Below the pieces are notes generated by a model that was given only the letters and a program-made list of their open reading frames with translations, was not told the DNA's origin and searched no databases. From the NCBI RefSeq assembly GCF_024359545.1, contig NZ_JAKQZG010000004.1:248001-312000 (forward strand): DNA of 64,000 bases, read 5' to 3'. This document shows, piece after piece, positions 53,018 through 61,593 of the stretch. Origin of the DNA: Jiella marina. GTDB lineage: Bacteria > Pseudomonadota > Alphaproteobacteria > Rhizobiales > Rhizobiaceae. The translations under genes were made by a program, and so were the position numbers. Position 1 is the stretch's first letter. Every line of letters starts with the position of its first letter.

Positions 53018-54109
53018 ATGTTCGAGACTTCAAGACGCAAGCTTCTGACCGCCAGCGCCGCGATGGCGTTCGCCGTCTCGTCGCTGCCGGCCGTCGCCCA
53101 GGAAGGCGTCGAGCCGCCGGTCAAGGCCGCGTTCGTCTATGTCGGCCCGGTCGGGGATTTCGGCTGGACCTACGCGCATGACCAGGGCCGCAAGTGCCTG
53201 GAGGAAAATCTCGGCGACAAGGTCGAGACCTCCTATGTGGAGAATGTCGCCGAGGGCCCGGATGCCGAGCGCGTCATCCGCCAGCTGGCCCAGGAAGACA
53301 ACGACATCGTCTTCACCACCTCCTTCGGCTTCATGAATCCGACGATCAAGGTGGCCAAGCAGTTTCCGGACGTGAAGTTCGAACATGCGACCGGCTACAC
53401 GACCGGCGGCAACGAAAACATGGGGCTCTATAACTCCAAGTTCTATCAGGGCCGCGCGGTGCTCGGCACGATCGCCGGCATGATGTCGGAAAGCGGCAAG
53501 GCCGGCTATGTCGCCTCCTTCCCGATCCCCGAGGTCGTGATGGGCATCAACGCCTTCCAGCTTGCCGCCCAGAAGGTCAATCCGGACTTCGAGACCCAGG
53601 TCGTCTGGGTCAACAGCTGGTATGATCCGGCCAAGGAAGCCGACGCCGCCAAGGCGCTGCTCTCACAGGGCGCCGATGTCATCACCCAGCACACGGATTC
53701 GCCCGCGCCGCTGCAGGCGGCTGAAGAGGCCGGCGCCATTGCCTTCGGCCAGGCCTGGGACATGACCAGCTTCGCGCCGAACGCCCACATGACGGCGATC
53801 GTCGACCAATGGTGCCCGTATTACACGAGCCGCGTCCAGGCGCTGCTCGACGGCACATGGGAAGCCGACAATGTCTGGCTCGGCATGGCCGAGGGCGAAG
53901 TCGAGATGGCCCCGTTCAACGACGCCATGCCCGAGGACGTGAAGGAAGCCGCCCAGAAGATCGTCGACGAGACCAAGGCCGGCGAGTACGAGATCTTCAC
54001 CGGCCCGATCACGGACCAGTCCGGCGAGGTGCGGATTCCGGAAGGCGAGGTGATTCCGGAGAGCGACCTTCTCCAGATGGACTGGTATGTCGAAGGCGTG
54101 CAGAGCTGA
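53018..54109 (+). CDS. BMP-family substrate-binding protein
   Basis: A 363-residue periplasmic binding protein (Med/BMP family) with start ATG 53018 behind AAGGAG. The N-terminus has a twin-arginine pattern (TSRRKLLTASAAMAF, about 4-18) and likely cleavage after AVAQ, so Tat export is plausible. The mature region shows the BMP motif VYVGPVGDFGWTYAHDQG (about 41-58), then FTTSFGFMNP and GVDVITQHTD-like (GADVITQHTDSPAPLQAAEE). Related proteins bind nucleosides or purines; genetic neighbours make a purine or purine nucleoside the likely ligand. Confidence 0.94.
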   Translation: MFETSRRKLLTASAAMAFAVSSLPAVAQEGVEPPVKAAFVYVGPVGDFGWTYAHDQGRKCLEENLGDKVETSYVENVAEGPDAERVIRQLAQEDNDIVFTTSFGFMNPTIKVAKQFPDVKFEHATGYTTGGNENMGLYNSKFYQGRAVLGTIAGMMSESGKAGYVASFPIPEVVMGINAFQLAAQKVNPDFETQVVWVNSWYDPAKEADAAKALLSQGADVITQHTDSPAPLQAAEEAGAIAFGQAWDMTSFAPNAHMTAIVDQWCPYYTSRVQALLDGTWEADNVWLGMAEGEVEMAPFNDAMPEDVKEAAQKIVDETKAGEYEIFTGPITDQSGEVRIPEGEVIPESDLLQMDWYVEGVQS

Positions 54110-54138
54110 GGCAGGTCTCAAATGTCTTCATCCTGAGG

Positions 54139-54166
54139 GGCAAACCTTCCGAGAGGGAGGTTTGCC
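54139..54166 (+). terminator. Stem-loop after BMP operon
   Basis: A 12-bp stem (54139-54150 with 54155-54166; one G-T wobble) capped by GAGA lies 30 bp after the binding-protein stop. No long T-run follows. The flanks (CCTGAGG on the left, CCTCGACGGGTGAGG on the right) look like a repetitive extragenic palindrome of rhizobial type, so it may be both repeat and transcript end. Confidence 0.5.
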
Positions 54167-54220
54167 TCGACGGGTGAGGAGCGAGTCGCGAAAGGAAAAG
54201 GCCTTCGTCCCACACGCGAC

Positions 54221-54347
54221 GTCATCCTCGGGCTTGTCCCGAGGATCTACTGTCGGTGGTGAAGTCCGCTTCTTTGGCGCATGTCCGCATTTGGCACGCT
54301 TGACCGCGTCTATGGCGGTAGATCCTCGGGACAAGCCCGAGGATGAC
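54221..54347. repeat. 127-bp element with perfect 30-bp inverted repeats
   Basis: The left arm 54221-54250 and right arm 54318-54347 are exact reverse complements over 30 bp (starting GTCATCCTCGGGCTTGTCCC), and each arm is itself a small hairpin. The spacer is 67 bp and non-coding. It fills the centre of the 374-bp gap between the BMP operon and puuD. Nothing else is seen there apart from the hairpin at 54139 and the ribosome-binding site before puuD. Confidence 0.9.
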
Positions 54348-54483
54348 GGCGGCGGCGATATGACAGGGCGCGTCTCTTCGTGCGACCGCCTAACCCTGAG
54401 AATTCAGGCACGACGGGGCTTCAACGACGTTCGGGCGGGCACGCCGCCGGTCGTTGTGGCCGATCCCAAGGAACCAAACCCGC

Positions 54484-55743
54484 ATGTGGACATACCTCTC
54501 CGAATGGCTGCAGTTCGGCGTGCGCTGGGTGCATGTGATCACGGCGATCGCCTGGGTCGGATCGTCATTCTATTTCATCGCGCTCGATCTCGGTCTGCGG
54601 CGGCCCCGCGCGCTGCCGGCCGGTGTCGGCGGCGAGGCGTGGCAGGTGCATGGCGGCGGCTTCTACCACATGCAGAAATACATGGTGGCGCCGGCGGAAA
54701 TGCCGGACGAACTCACCTGGTTCAAATGGGAGAGCTATTCGACCTGGCTGTCGGGCGCGGCGCTTCTGTTTCTGCTCTACTATATCGGCGCCGATCTCTA
54801 TCTGATCGATCCGGAAAAGGCCGATCTTTCTGTCTGGCAGGCGAGCTTGATCGGCATAGCCGGGCTGACGCTCGGCTGGATCGTCTATGACGTTCTGTGC
54901 AAATCGCCGCTGAAAAACAACGACACGGCGCTCTTTGCCATCCTCTTCGTCTACGTCGTCCTGTCGAGCTTCCTGTTTTCGCAGGTGTTTTCGGGCCGCG
55001 GCGCGATGCTCCACACGGGCGCACTGATCGCGACGATCATGACGGCGAACGTCTTTTTCATCATCATCCCGAACCAGAAGATCGTGGTGGCGGACCTCAA
55101 GGCCGGCAAGGAGCCGGACCCGGCGCTCGGAAAGGCCGCCAAGCAGCGTTCGCTCCACAACAACTATCTGACGCTGCCTGTCATCTTCCTGATGCTCTCC
55201 AATCACTACCCGCTCGCCTTCGCGACGGAGTGGAACTGGGTGATCGCCGGGCTCGTGCTCCTGATGGGCGCTGTGATCCGGCATTTCTTCAACACCATGC
55301 ACGCGACCGGGGAGCAGCCCTGGTGGTGCTGGGCACTCGCGGGCATCCTGTTCATCATCGTCATCACCCTGTCCGGCGCGCCGGGCTGGCGGACGGGGCC
55401 TGCCGAAGCCGAGACCGCTACCCGGGAATGGTCAGGCGACCCGCAATTCGCGCTTTCCACCTCGCCGCATTTCGAGGAGGCGGAAGCGATCATCCTGTCG
55501 CGCTGCTCCATGTGCCATGCGCGCGAGCCGCTCTGGCCGGGCATGATCCATCCGCCGAAGAACATCTCTCTGGAGACCTCCAACGACGTGGTGCATTATG
55601 CGTCCCTGATCGAGCGTCAGGCCGTGCGCAGCCACGCCATGCCGCCCGGCAACATCACCGGTCTGGAGCCGGCCGAGCGCGAGCTTCTGGCGCGCTGGCT
55701 CGCCGACGGCCAATCGCCGGGGCTGACCGGACGAGGATTGTAA
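54484..55743 (+). CDS. puuD: Membrane urate oxidase PuuD with cytochrome c domain
   Basis: A 419-residue protein. The ATG at 54484 gives MWTYLSEWLQFGVRWVHVIT, the usual PuuD start; AAGGAA lies upstream. About eight membrane helices form the urate hydroxylase domain (to about 300), with conserved His and Trp-rich loops such as WVHVITAIAWVGSSFYF. A soluble C-terminal domain follows with one heme c site, CSMCHAREP (CxxCH, about 340-348), and the axial Met in SHAMPPGN. It oxidises urate to 5-hydroxyisourate and passes electrons to the respiratory chain. guaD overlaps its stop (TAATG). Confidence 0.95.
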   Translation: MWTYLSEWLQFGVRWVHVITAIAWVGSSFYFIALDLGLRRPRALPAGVGGEAWQVHGGGFYHMQKYMVAPAEMPDELTWFKWESYSTWLSGAALLFLLYYIGADLYLIDPEKADLSVWQASLIGIAGLTLGWIVYDVLCKSPLKNNDTALFAILFVYVVLSSFLFSQVFSGRGAMLHTGALIATIMTANVFFIIIPNQKIVVADLKAGKEPDPALGKAAKQRSLHNNYLTLPVIFLMLSNHYPLAFATEWNWVIAGLVLLMGAVIRHFFNTMHATGEQPWWCWALAGILFIIVITLSGAPGWRTGPAEAETATREWSGDPQFALSTSPHFEEAEAIILSRCSMCHAREPLWPGMIHPPKNISLETSNDVVHYASLIERQAVRSHAMPPGNITGLEPAERELLARWLADGQSPGLTGRGL

Positions 55744-57134
55744 TGCCCTATCAGAGCGGCAACATCGCCATCCGCGGCCGGCTGCTCTGGTTCGCGGCCG
55801 ACCCGGCCGTGGAAAGCGAAGCCGCTGCAGTAAAATACCTCGAAGACGGCGTCGTCCTCATTAAGGACGGCGTGATCGCCGAGGTGGGAGAGGGGCCGGC
55901 GCTGTCCCGCCGCCTGCCGGCGGGCGTGCCGCTCGTCGATCACCGGCCGCATCTCGTCATGCCGGGCTTCATCGATCCGCATCTCCACATGCCGCAGACC
56001 CAGGTGATCGCCTCCTATGGCGCGGAGCTGATGGAGTGGCTGCAGAAATACACCTTCCCCGAAGAGATGCGCTACGGCGATTCCGCCGTTGCGGAGGCGG
56101 CGGCGCGCTTCCTCTTCGATACGCTGGCGGCGAACGGCACGACCACGGCCGGCGTCTATTGCACCAGCCACCAGATCAGCGCGGAAGTGTTCTTCCACGA
56201 GGCCGAGCGGCGCAATCTGCGCATGGTCGCCGGCAAGGTGATGATGGATCGCAACGCCCCGCCGGGTCTCCTTGATACGCCCGAAACCGGCTATGAGCAG
56301 TCAAAGGAACTGATTGCGGCCTGGCACGGCCGAGGCCGGCTGGAATATGCGATCACGCCGCGCTTCGCCCCGACTTCGACGGAAGCCCAGCTCGAGGCGA
56401 CGGCGTCACTCGCCCGGGAGTTCCCCGACCTTCATATCCAGACGCACTTGTCGGAGAACGCCGCCGAAATCGCCTATGTGGCGGCGGCGTTTCCATGGTC
56501 GAAGGACTACACTGACGTCTATGAGCGCTACGGGCTGGTCCGGCCGAAAGCCCTGTTCGGCCACTGCATCCATCTGTCGGAGCGTGAGCGGGCGGCGCTG
56601 GCGGAAAAGGGCGCGACGGCGGTCTTCTGTCCGACCTCGAACCTGTTCCTCGGCTCGGGCCTCTATGACCTCACGGCCTCCCGCAGAGCGGGGCTCAAGA
56701 CCGGGATCGCCACCGATATCGGCGGCGGCACCTCCTATTCCATGCTGACGACGGCGGCCGAAGGCTACAAGGTGCTGGCGCTGAAGGGCCAGAAGCTGCC
56801 GGCCTTCGAAGCCTTTCACATGATGACGGTAGGTAACGCGTTGGCCATGGGGCTCGCCGACAAGATCGGGTCGCTCGAGGCGGGGATGGAGGCCGATCTC
56901 GTTATCCTCGACAGCCGCGCGACGGAGCCCCTGCGCCGACGCATGGAACGCGTCGAGACGCTTGAGGAAGAGCTCTTCGCCCTGATGATCCTCGGCGACG
57001 AGCGGACGACGGTCGCAACCTATGCCGCAGGCCGGCGCATCTACGACCGGTACATGGCGCGATCGACGCTTGCCCCAAAGCTCGATCAGATGCCGTACAA
57101 GACCGTCGACAGCGGTGGGGCATCCCAGCAATAA
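55743..57134 (+). CDS. guaD: Guanine deaminase
   Basis: A 463-residue amidohydrolase starting in the TAATG overlap with puuD. The zinc motif is MPGFIDPHLHMPQTQ (HxH, about 75-89). The substrate region GTTTAGVYCTSHQISAEVFF, the metal His in THLSENAAEI (about 239), GHCIHLSERE and the catalytic Asp in TDIGGGTSYSML are all present. It converts guanine to xanthine, feeding xanthine dehydrogenase. Its place next to puuD links deamination, oxidation and urate removal in one transcript. Confidence 0.95.
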   Translation: MPYQSGNIAIRGRLLWFAADPAVESEAAAVKYLEDGVVLIKDGVIAEVGEGPALSRRLPAGVPLVDHRPHLVMPGFIDPHLHMPQTQVIASYGAELMEWLQKYTFPEEMRYGDSAVAEAAARFLFDTLAANGTTTAGVYCTSHQISAEVFFHEAERRNLRMVAGKVMMDRNAPPGLLDTPETGYEQSKELIAAWHGRGRLEYAITPRFAPTSTEAQLEATASLAREFPDLHIQTHLSENAAEIAYVAAAFPWSKDYTDVYERYGLVRPKALFGHCIHLSERERAALAEKGATAVFCPTSNLFLGSGLYDLTASRRAGLKTGIATDIGGGTSYSMLTTAAEGYKVLALKGQKLPAFEAFHMMTVGNALAMGLADKIGSLEAGMEADLVILDSRATEPLRRRMERVETLEEELFALMILGDERTTVATYAAGRRIYDRYMARSTLAPKLDQMPYKTVDSGGASQQ

Positions 57135-57166
57135 CGAATTCGAAGGCCGCGATCCCGGCGAAGCGT

Positions 57167-58537
57167 TCAGAGCTGCGCGAAGACGAGGATGATCGCCGAC
57201 ATCACGGCGGCGGTGATGAGGGTGAATGTCCGGTTCCAGACGAGTCCGACCCGCACGGCACTCGTATGGCCGAGGCGGCCGATCAGAAGCGTCGTGGCCG
57301 TGAAGGGGGAGGTGGCGCCCGCCAGAGACCAGCCTGAGGTGATCGCAACGACCAGGACGTTCGGATCGATGCCGAGCGCGGCCGCGGGCGGCAGGAGAGG
57401 CAGGAGCATCGAGACCGAAAGGATCGGGTTCATCCCCAACTGGCCGAGAAGCGGAATGATCCAGATCGGTGCGACGAGGACGAGCCACACCGGCAGCGTC
57501 GAAGGGTCGAGGGCCTGGCCGGCCATCACGGGCTGCAACAGCGCGCCGCCCACCGCCCCGATGAAGCCGGCCATGACCAGGAGCAGGATCTCCGATCGGT
57601 AGGAAGGGAACTCCACGAAAGCGAGGCGCTTCAACCGGGTCAGCGTTTCGCCGGCATATTCGGATTCGATGGCGATCCAGGCGATCGAGATCAGCGGCAC
57701 GAAGAGCATGACGACGGCGATGATCCGAAGGCCGGTGAGGATTTCGAGGGTGCCGACGCCGACGAACAGGATGACCAGGAGCAGCAGGAGCGGAGCGAGA
57801 TCGCGAAGGCTTCCGACCGGTGCCTGCCGGCTCGGTGCTGGGCCGGTCAGCTTCGGTTTGTAGAGCGTGTCGAGCAGCCAGCCGATGAAGGTCATGACGG
57901 CCGCGATGAAGAGCGCGAAGGGGGCGAGCCCGCTCCAGCTTGAGCCTGCCACCAGCGATGTGGTGATGGCGGTGGCGAAAGCGAGGGGTGACCAGCAGAG
58001 CGAGGCGCAGAAGCCGCGCTGGATCGCCAGCAGCATCCGGCGATTGCGGATCTCGCGAACTTCGGCATTCGGCTCGCGGCCGGCGATCGATTCCGTCAGT
58101 CCGCCGAGGAGGGTGATCGCACCATAGTTCAGGATCAGCGCGAACAGGTGTCCGCCGATCGTGAGCGCGGCGTAGCGCTTGCCGGGTCGCTGCGTGGCGA
58201 GAAACGTGCCGCAGCGGGCGATCGCGGGCGAGACCGAGGCAGGATTGCGCAGGCTGGCCAGGGCAATGAAGAAGGCGGCGATGAAGGCGCCCTGGGCGAG
58301 CCCTTTCTCGATGACTGCCGGCCAGTCTTCCAGAAAAACGATGGAAAGCACGCTGAGCGCGATGCCGATGCCGACGAAGAGCTTGCGGGACCAGCGAGCT
58401 GAAGGCGCCGCGATGAGGAGGAAGAGCAACAGCCCGCCCCCGGCCACCCAGCCGGCCGTCTCGAGTGCGAACCATTCGCGGAGAACGACGGCGATTCCGA
58501 TCACCAGAAGAAGAACGCCGAGAATCTTGTCGGTCAC
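57167..58537 (-). CDS. Multi-pass membrane protein, putative ion transporter-like, substrate unknown
   Basis: A 456-residue protein with about 12 hydrophobic helices. Two similar halves each seem to contain a conserved polar hairpin: NYGAITLLGGLTES (about 138-151) followed by SLCWSPLAFATAIT, and SGWSLAGATSPFTATTLL late in the sequence (about 403-420). Two-halved folds with SPF/T hairpins suggest the ion transporter (IT) superfamily, which includes anion and organic acid carriers. I do not recognise a named family. It converges with guaD and is divergent from trhO. Confidence 0.7.
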   Translation of the reverse strand: MTDKILGVLLLVIGIAVVLREWFALETAGWVAGGGLLLFLLIAAPSARWSRKLFVGIGIALSVLSIVFLEDWPAVIEKGLAQGAFIAAFFIALASLRNPASVSPAIARCGTFLATQRPGKRYAALTIGGHLFALILNYGAITLLGGLTESIAGREPNAEVREIRNRRMLLAIQRGFCASLCWSPLAFATAITTSLVAGSSWSGLAPFALFIAAVMTFIGWLLDTLYKPKLTGPAPSRQAPVGSLRDLAPLLLLLVILFVGVGTLEILTGLRIIAVVMLFVPLISIAWIAIESEYAGETLTRLKRLAFVEFPSYRSEILLLVMAGFIGAVGGALLQPVMAGQALDPSTLPVWLVLVAPIWIIPLLGQLGMNPILSVSMLLPLLPPAAALGIDPNVLVVAITSGWSLAGATSPFTATTLLIGRLGHTSAVRVGLVWNRTFTLITAAVMSAIILVFAQL

Positions 58538-58723
58538 GAAGCGGAACCAGGTCGTCGCGGAGGCGGGATACGAGGCGGAGGAGAGTCCGGAGCCGGACTT
58601 CGCCCGAGGAAATAAGGCCCTTCGCCCGACAAGAAAGGGTGTGCGGCGGGATTGCGTGGTCGCCGCTCACTCTGACGAGCCGCCGAAATTGCGTTCGAGC
58701 CCGCGCGAGGCTATCAGCGCGCC

Positions 58724-59605
58724 ATGTCCTTCGCCGTTGCCGCCTTCTATCGATTTCTGCCGCTCGACGACCTCGATCGCCTCAAGAGCAGCCTCTCGGC
58801 CTTCTGCCGGGAGCGCGGCATGCGCGGCACGATCCTGCTCGCATCCGAGGGGGTGAACGGCACCGTGGCCGGCGCGGAGGCGCCGATGGCAGAGTTCGTG
58901 GAGGAACTCGGCAATCGTTTCGGCATCGCGCGAGGGGAGATCCGATTCTCGCAGGCCGCCGACTGGCCCTTCGCTCGCATGAAGGTCCGTATCCGACCGG
59001 AGATCATCACGCTGCGCGACGAAGAGGCCGATCCCAACCGCCGAACCGGTCACCACGTCTCGCCGCAGGAGTGGAACGCGGTGATCTCCGATCCCGAGAC
59101 GCTCCTTCTCGACACGCGCAATCGCTACGAGACGCGGGTCGGCGGTTTCGAGGGCGCAGTGGATCCCGGGATCGACCAGTTCACCGACTTCAAGGATTAC
59201 GTCGAGCGCGAACTTGATCCAGCCAAGCATCGCAAGGTGGCGATGTTCTGCACCGGCGGCATCCGCTGCGAGAAGGCTTCCGCCTGGATGTTGTCGAAGG
59301 GCTTCGAGGAGGTCTACCAGCTCAAGGGCGGGATTCTCAGCTATCTCGAAACCGTTCCGGCCGAAGACAGCCGCTGGCAGGGCGCCTGCTACGTCTTCGA
59401 TGGCCGGGTGGCGCTCGGCCAGGGCCTGTCATCGACGGACTGGACGGCCTGCTTCGCATGTGGTGCCCCGCTCTCGCCGGAGGATCGCGCTTCACCGGAA
59501 TTCGAGGATGGCGTCTCCTGTCCCCACTGCGCCGATCAGAGTGACGCGGCCCGCGCCGAAGCCCTGCGCGAGCGGCATCGGCGGATGACGAAGCGCGAGG
59601 GGTGA
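58724..59605 (+). CDS. trhO: tRNA uridine(34) hydroxylase TrhO (rhodanese family)
   Basis: A 293-residue protein. The N-terminal acylphosphatase-like domain (FRGTILLASEGVNGT-like, here MRGTILLASEGVNGTVAGAE, about 33-52) is followed by a rhodanese domain with DTRNRYETRVGGFEGAVDP and the active-site loop FCTGGIRCEKAS (Cys about 174). The C-terminal zinc-like segment has CFACGAPLSPED and CPHCAD. It forms 5-hydroxyuridine at tRNA position 34 in an oxygen-dependent way. It stands alone, with 186 bp before and a repeat after. Confidence 0.94.
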   Translation: MSFAVAAFYRFLPLDDLDRLKSSLSAFCRERGMRGTILLASEGVNGTVAGAEAPMAEFVEELGNRFGIARGEIRFSQAADWPFARMKVRIRPEIITLRDEEADPNRRTGHHVSPQEWNAVISDPETLLLDTRNRYETRVGGFEGAVDPGIDQFTDFKDYVERELDPAKHRKVAMFCTGGIRCEKASAWMLSKGFEEVYQLKGGILSYLETVPAEDSRWQGACYVFDGRVALGQGLSSTDWTACFACGAPLSPEDRASPEFEDGVSCPHCADQSDAARAEALRERHRRMTKREG

Positions 59606-59642
59606 CGCAAGTCGCAGGTGTTCAGCAACTTGCTGAGCCGGC

Positions 59643-59766
59643 GCACCCCCCTCTGCCTTGCCGGGCATCTTCCCCACAAGGGGGGAGAGTGGCTGTCACC
59701 GATCGCAGCATCTCCCATTCTCCCCCCTTGTGGGGGAGATGTCACGAGGTGACAGAGGGGGGTGTC
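59643..59766. repeat. Palindromic intergenic repeat, copy 3
   Basis: It has the same organisation as copy 1: CACCCCCCTCTGCC at the left edge, AGAGGGGGGTGTCG at the right edge, and the inner inverted arms TCCCCACAAGGGGGGAGA / TCTCCCCCCTTGTGGGGGA. It occupies the gap between the convergent trhO and ald genes. Confidence 0.85.
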
Positions 59767-59811
59767 GCGGCGTTTACCCTCTGGTTCGCGATCCATAATG
59801 AGCGCCGCGTT

Positions 59812-60927
59812 TCAACCGCGCAGCGTCGTCCCGGCATCCACCAGCTCATACCCCAGCGCTTCCGCTACGGCCCGGTTGGTGATCTTCCCGCGATGGACGT
59901 TCAGCCCCGCCATCAGGTGTGGATCGGCCCGGAGCGCGTCGAGGCCGTGATCGGCCAGCGCCAGGCCGAAGGGGAGCGTCGCATTGTTGAGGGCGATCGC
60001 CGAGGTCACCGGCACGGCGCCCGGCATGTTGGCGACGCAGTAATGCACGATGCCGTCGATCTCGAAGGTTGGCTCGGCATGGGTGGTGGGGTGCGAAGTC
60101 TCGAAGCAGCCGCCCTGGTCGATGGCGACATCCACCAGCACCGCCCCCTTCTGCATGCCGGACAGCATGTCTTTGGTCACGAGCTTCGGCGCGGCGGCGC
60201 CGGGGATCAGCACCGCGCCGATCACCGCATCGGCGGCGAATACCTCTTCCTCGACGGCAGTCGGCGTCGAGAAGCGGGTGTGCACGCGGCCGGCGAAGAG
60301 ATCGTTTAGTTCGCGCATGCGGGGCAGGGATCGGTCGAGGATCGTGACGTCCGCGCCGAGGCCGACGGCCATCTTCGCGGCCTCCTTGCCGACCACGCCG
60401 CCGCCGATGATCACCACCTTGCCCGGCGCGACGCCCGGCACGCCGCCCAGCAGCACGCCGCGCCCTCCCTGCGCCTTTTCGAGCGCCCGGGCCGCGGCCT
60501 GGATCGAAAGCCGCCCGGCGACTTCCGACATGGGAGCAAGCAACGGAAGCCCGCCGCGCGGGTCGGTGACGGTCTCGTAGGCGACGGCGGTCACGCCGGA
60601 CTCGACGAGGCCCTTGGTCTGCGCCGGATCCGGCGCTAGGTGAAGATAGGTGTAGAGGATCTGGCCCTCGCGGAGCTCGGCCCATTCGTTCGGCTGCGGC
60701 TCCTTGACCTTCACCACCATGTCGGCGGTGGCGAAGATTTCGTCCGTCGTGGAGACGATCCGCGCACCGGCAGCCTCATATTCGGCGTCCGCCGCGCCGA
60801 TTCCTGCGCCGGCTCCGGTCTCGATCAGCACCTCGTGGCCATGGGCCGCGTATTCGCGCGCCGCGGCCGGCGTCAGTCCGACGCGGTACTCGTGATTCTT
60901 GATCTCCTTCGGGCATCCGACGCGCAT
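59812..60927 (-). CDS. ald: Alanine dehydrogenase
   Basis: A 371-residue NAD-dependent enzyme interconverting L-alanine and pyruvate plus ammonia. The ATG at 60927 gives [20 protein letters not shown], with the substrate-binding Arg15. Further signatures are [11 protein letters not shown] (Lys about 74), YLHLAPD (His about 95), the NAD-binding [20 protein letters not shown] (about 170-189) and DVAIDQGGC (Asp about 269). The length equals the family norm. It is divergent from an Lrp-type gene that probably controls it. Confidence 0.97.
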   Translation of the reverse strand: MRVGCPKEIKNHEYRVGLTPAAAREYAAHGHEVLIETGAGAGIGAADAEYEAAGARIVSTTDEIFATADMVVKVKEPQPNEWAELREGQILYTYLHLAPDPAQTKGLVESGVTAVAYETVTDPRGGLPLLAPMSEVAGRLSIQAAARALEKAQGGRGVLLGGVPGVAPGKVVIIGGGVVGKEAAKMAVGLGADVTILDRSLPRMRELNDLFAGRVHTRFSTPTAVEEEVFAADAVIGAVLIPGAAAPKLVTKDMLSGMQKGAVLVDVAIDQGGCFETSHPTTHAEPTFEIDGIVHYCVANMPGAVPVTSAIALNNATLPFGLALADHGLDALRADPHLMAGLNVHRGKITNRAVAEALGYELVDAGTTLRG

Positions 60928-61075
60928 GGGTTCTTTCCTGACCGGGGTTTCGCGGAAGTCTCGACCGAGGAAGGGATGGCAATCTGTCGGAAAAGTCCCG
61001 GCGAAAAGCTGTCCGGCACCGCGCGAGATGCATGTTTCTTGCGCCGAATGCCGACTCTGTGCAGTTATTCGTCGC

Positions 61076-61549
61076 ATGGTGACGCCGGACCGTTTCGACC
61101 TTGCGATGATGCGCGCTCTGGAGCGCGAGGGCCGGCTGACGGTGAATGCGCTGGCCGAGCGCGTGGGGCTCTCGGCCTCGGCCTGTTCGAGGCGTCTGGA
61201 ACGGCTGGAAGCGGAAGGGGCGATCGTCGGCTATCACGCCCGCCTGTCGAACAGACTTCTCGGCCATCCGATCACGATCATCGTCTCGATCGCACTGTCA
61301 GGCCAGAGCGAGCGGCAGCTGGCCGAGTTCGAAGAGGCGGTGCGGCAATGCCCCAACGTTCTCGTCTGCTTCCTGATGTCGGGGGAATACGACTACATCC
61401 TCCGGGTCGCCGCCCGCGATCTGGAAGACTACGAGCGCATCCACAAGCGTTATCTTTCCGCCTTTCCCCACGTCACGCGGATCAACTCGTCCTTTGCGCT
61501 GCGATCGGTGCTCGATCGCACCAGCGTTCTGATCGATCCGGCGCGGTAG
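61076..61549 (+). CDS. Lrp/AsnC-family regulator, probable ald regulator
   Basis: A 157-residue regulator. The start ATG 61076 gives MVTPDRFDLAMMRALEREGR; its winged HTH has LAERVGLSASACSRRLERLE (about 25-44), and the RAM domain has VRQCPNVLVCFLMSGEYDYI (about 89-108). The 148-bp gap it shares with ald would hold both promoters; divergent Lrp-type genes (AldR, BkdR) commonly activate ald in response to alanine. No obvious palindrome was found in the gap by eye. Confidence 0.92.
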   Translation: MVTPDRFDLAMMRALEREGRLTVNALAERVGLSASACSRRLERLEAEGAIVGYHARLSNRLLGHPITIIVSIALSGQSERQLAEFEEAVRQCPNVLVCFLMSGEYDYILRVAARDLEDYERIHKRYLSAFPHVTRINSSFALRSVLDRTSVLIDPAR

Positions 61550-61593
61550 GGCGGGGCGTCGGCACAACCTGCTGCTTCTCTCGGCAGCCGTTC

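Noticed and set aside
54897..55742. Upstream extension of the guaD frame
   Set aside because: It only reads through puuD in another frame; the TAATG start at 55743 and the normal guanine deaminase length decide the start.
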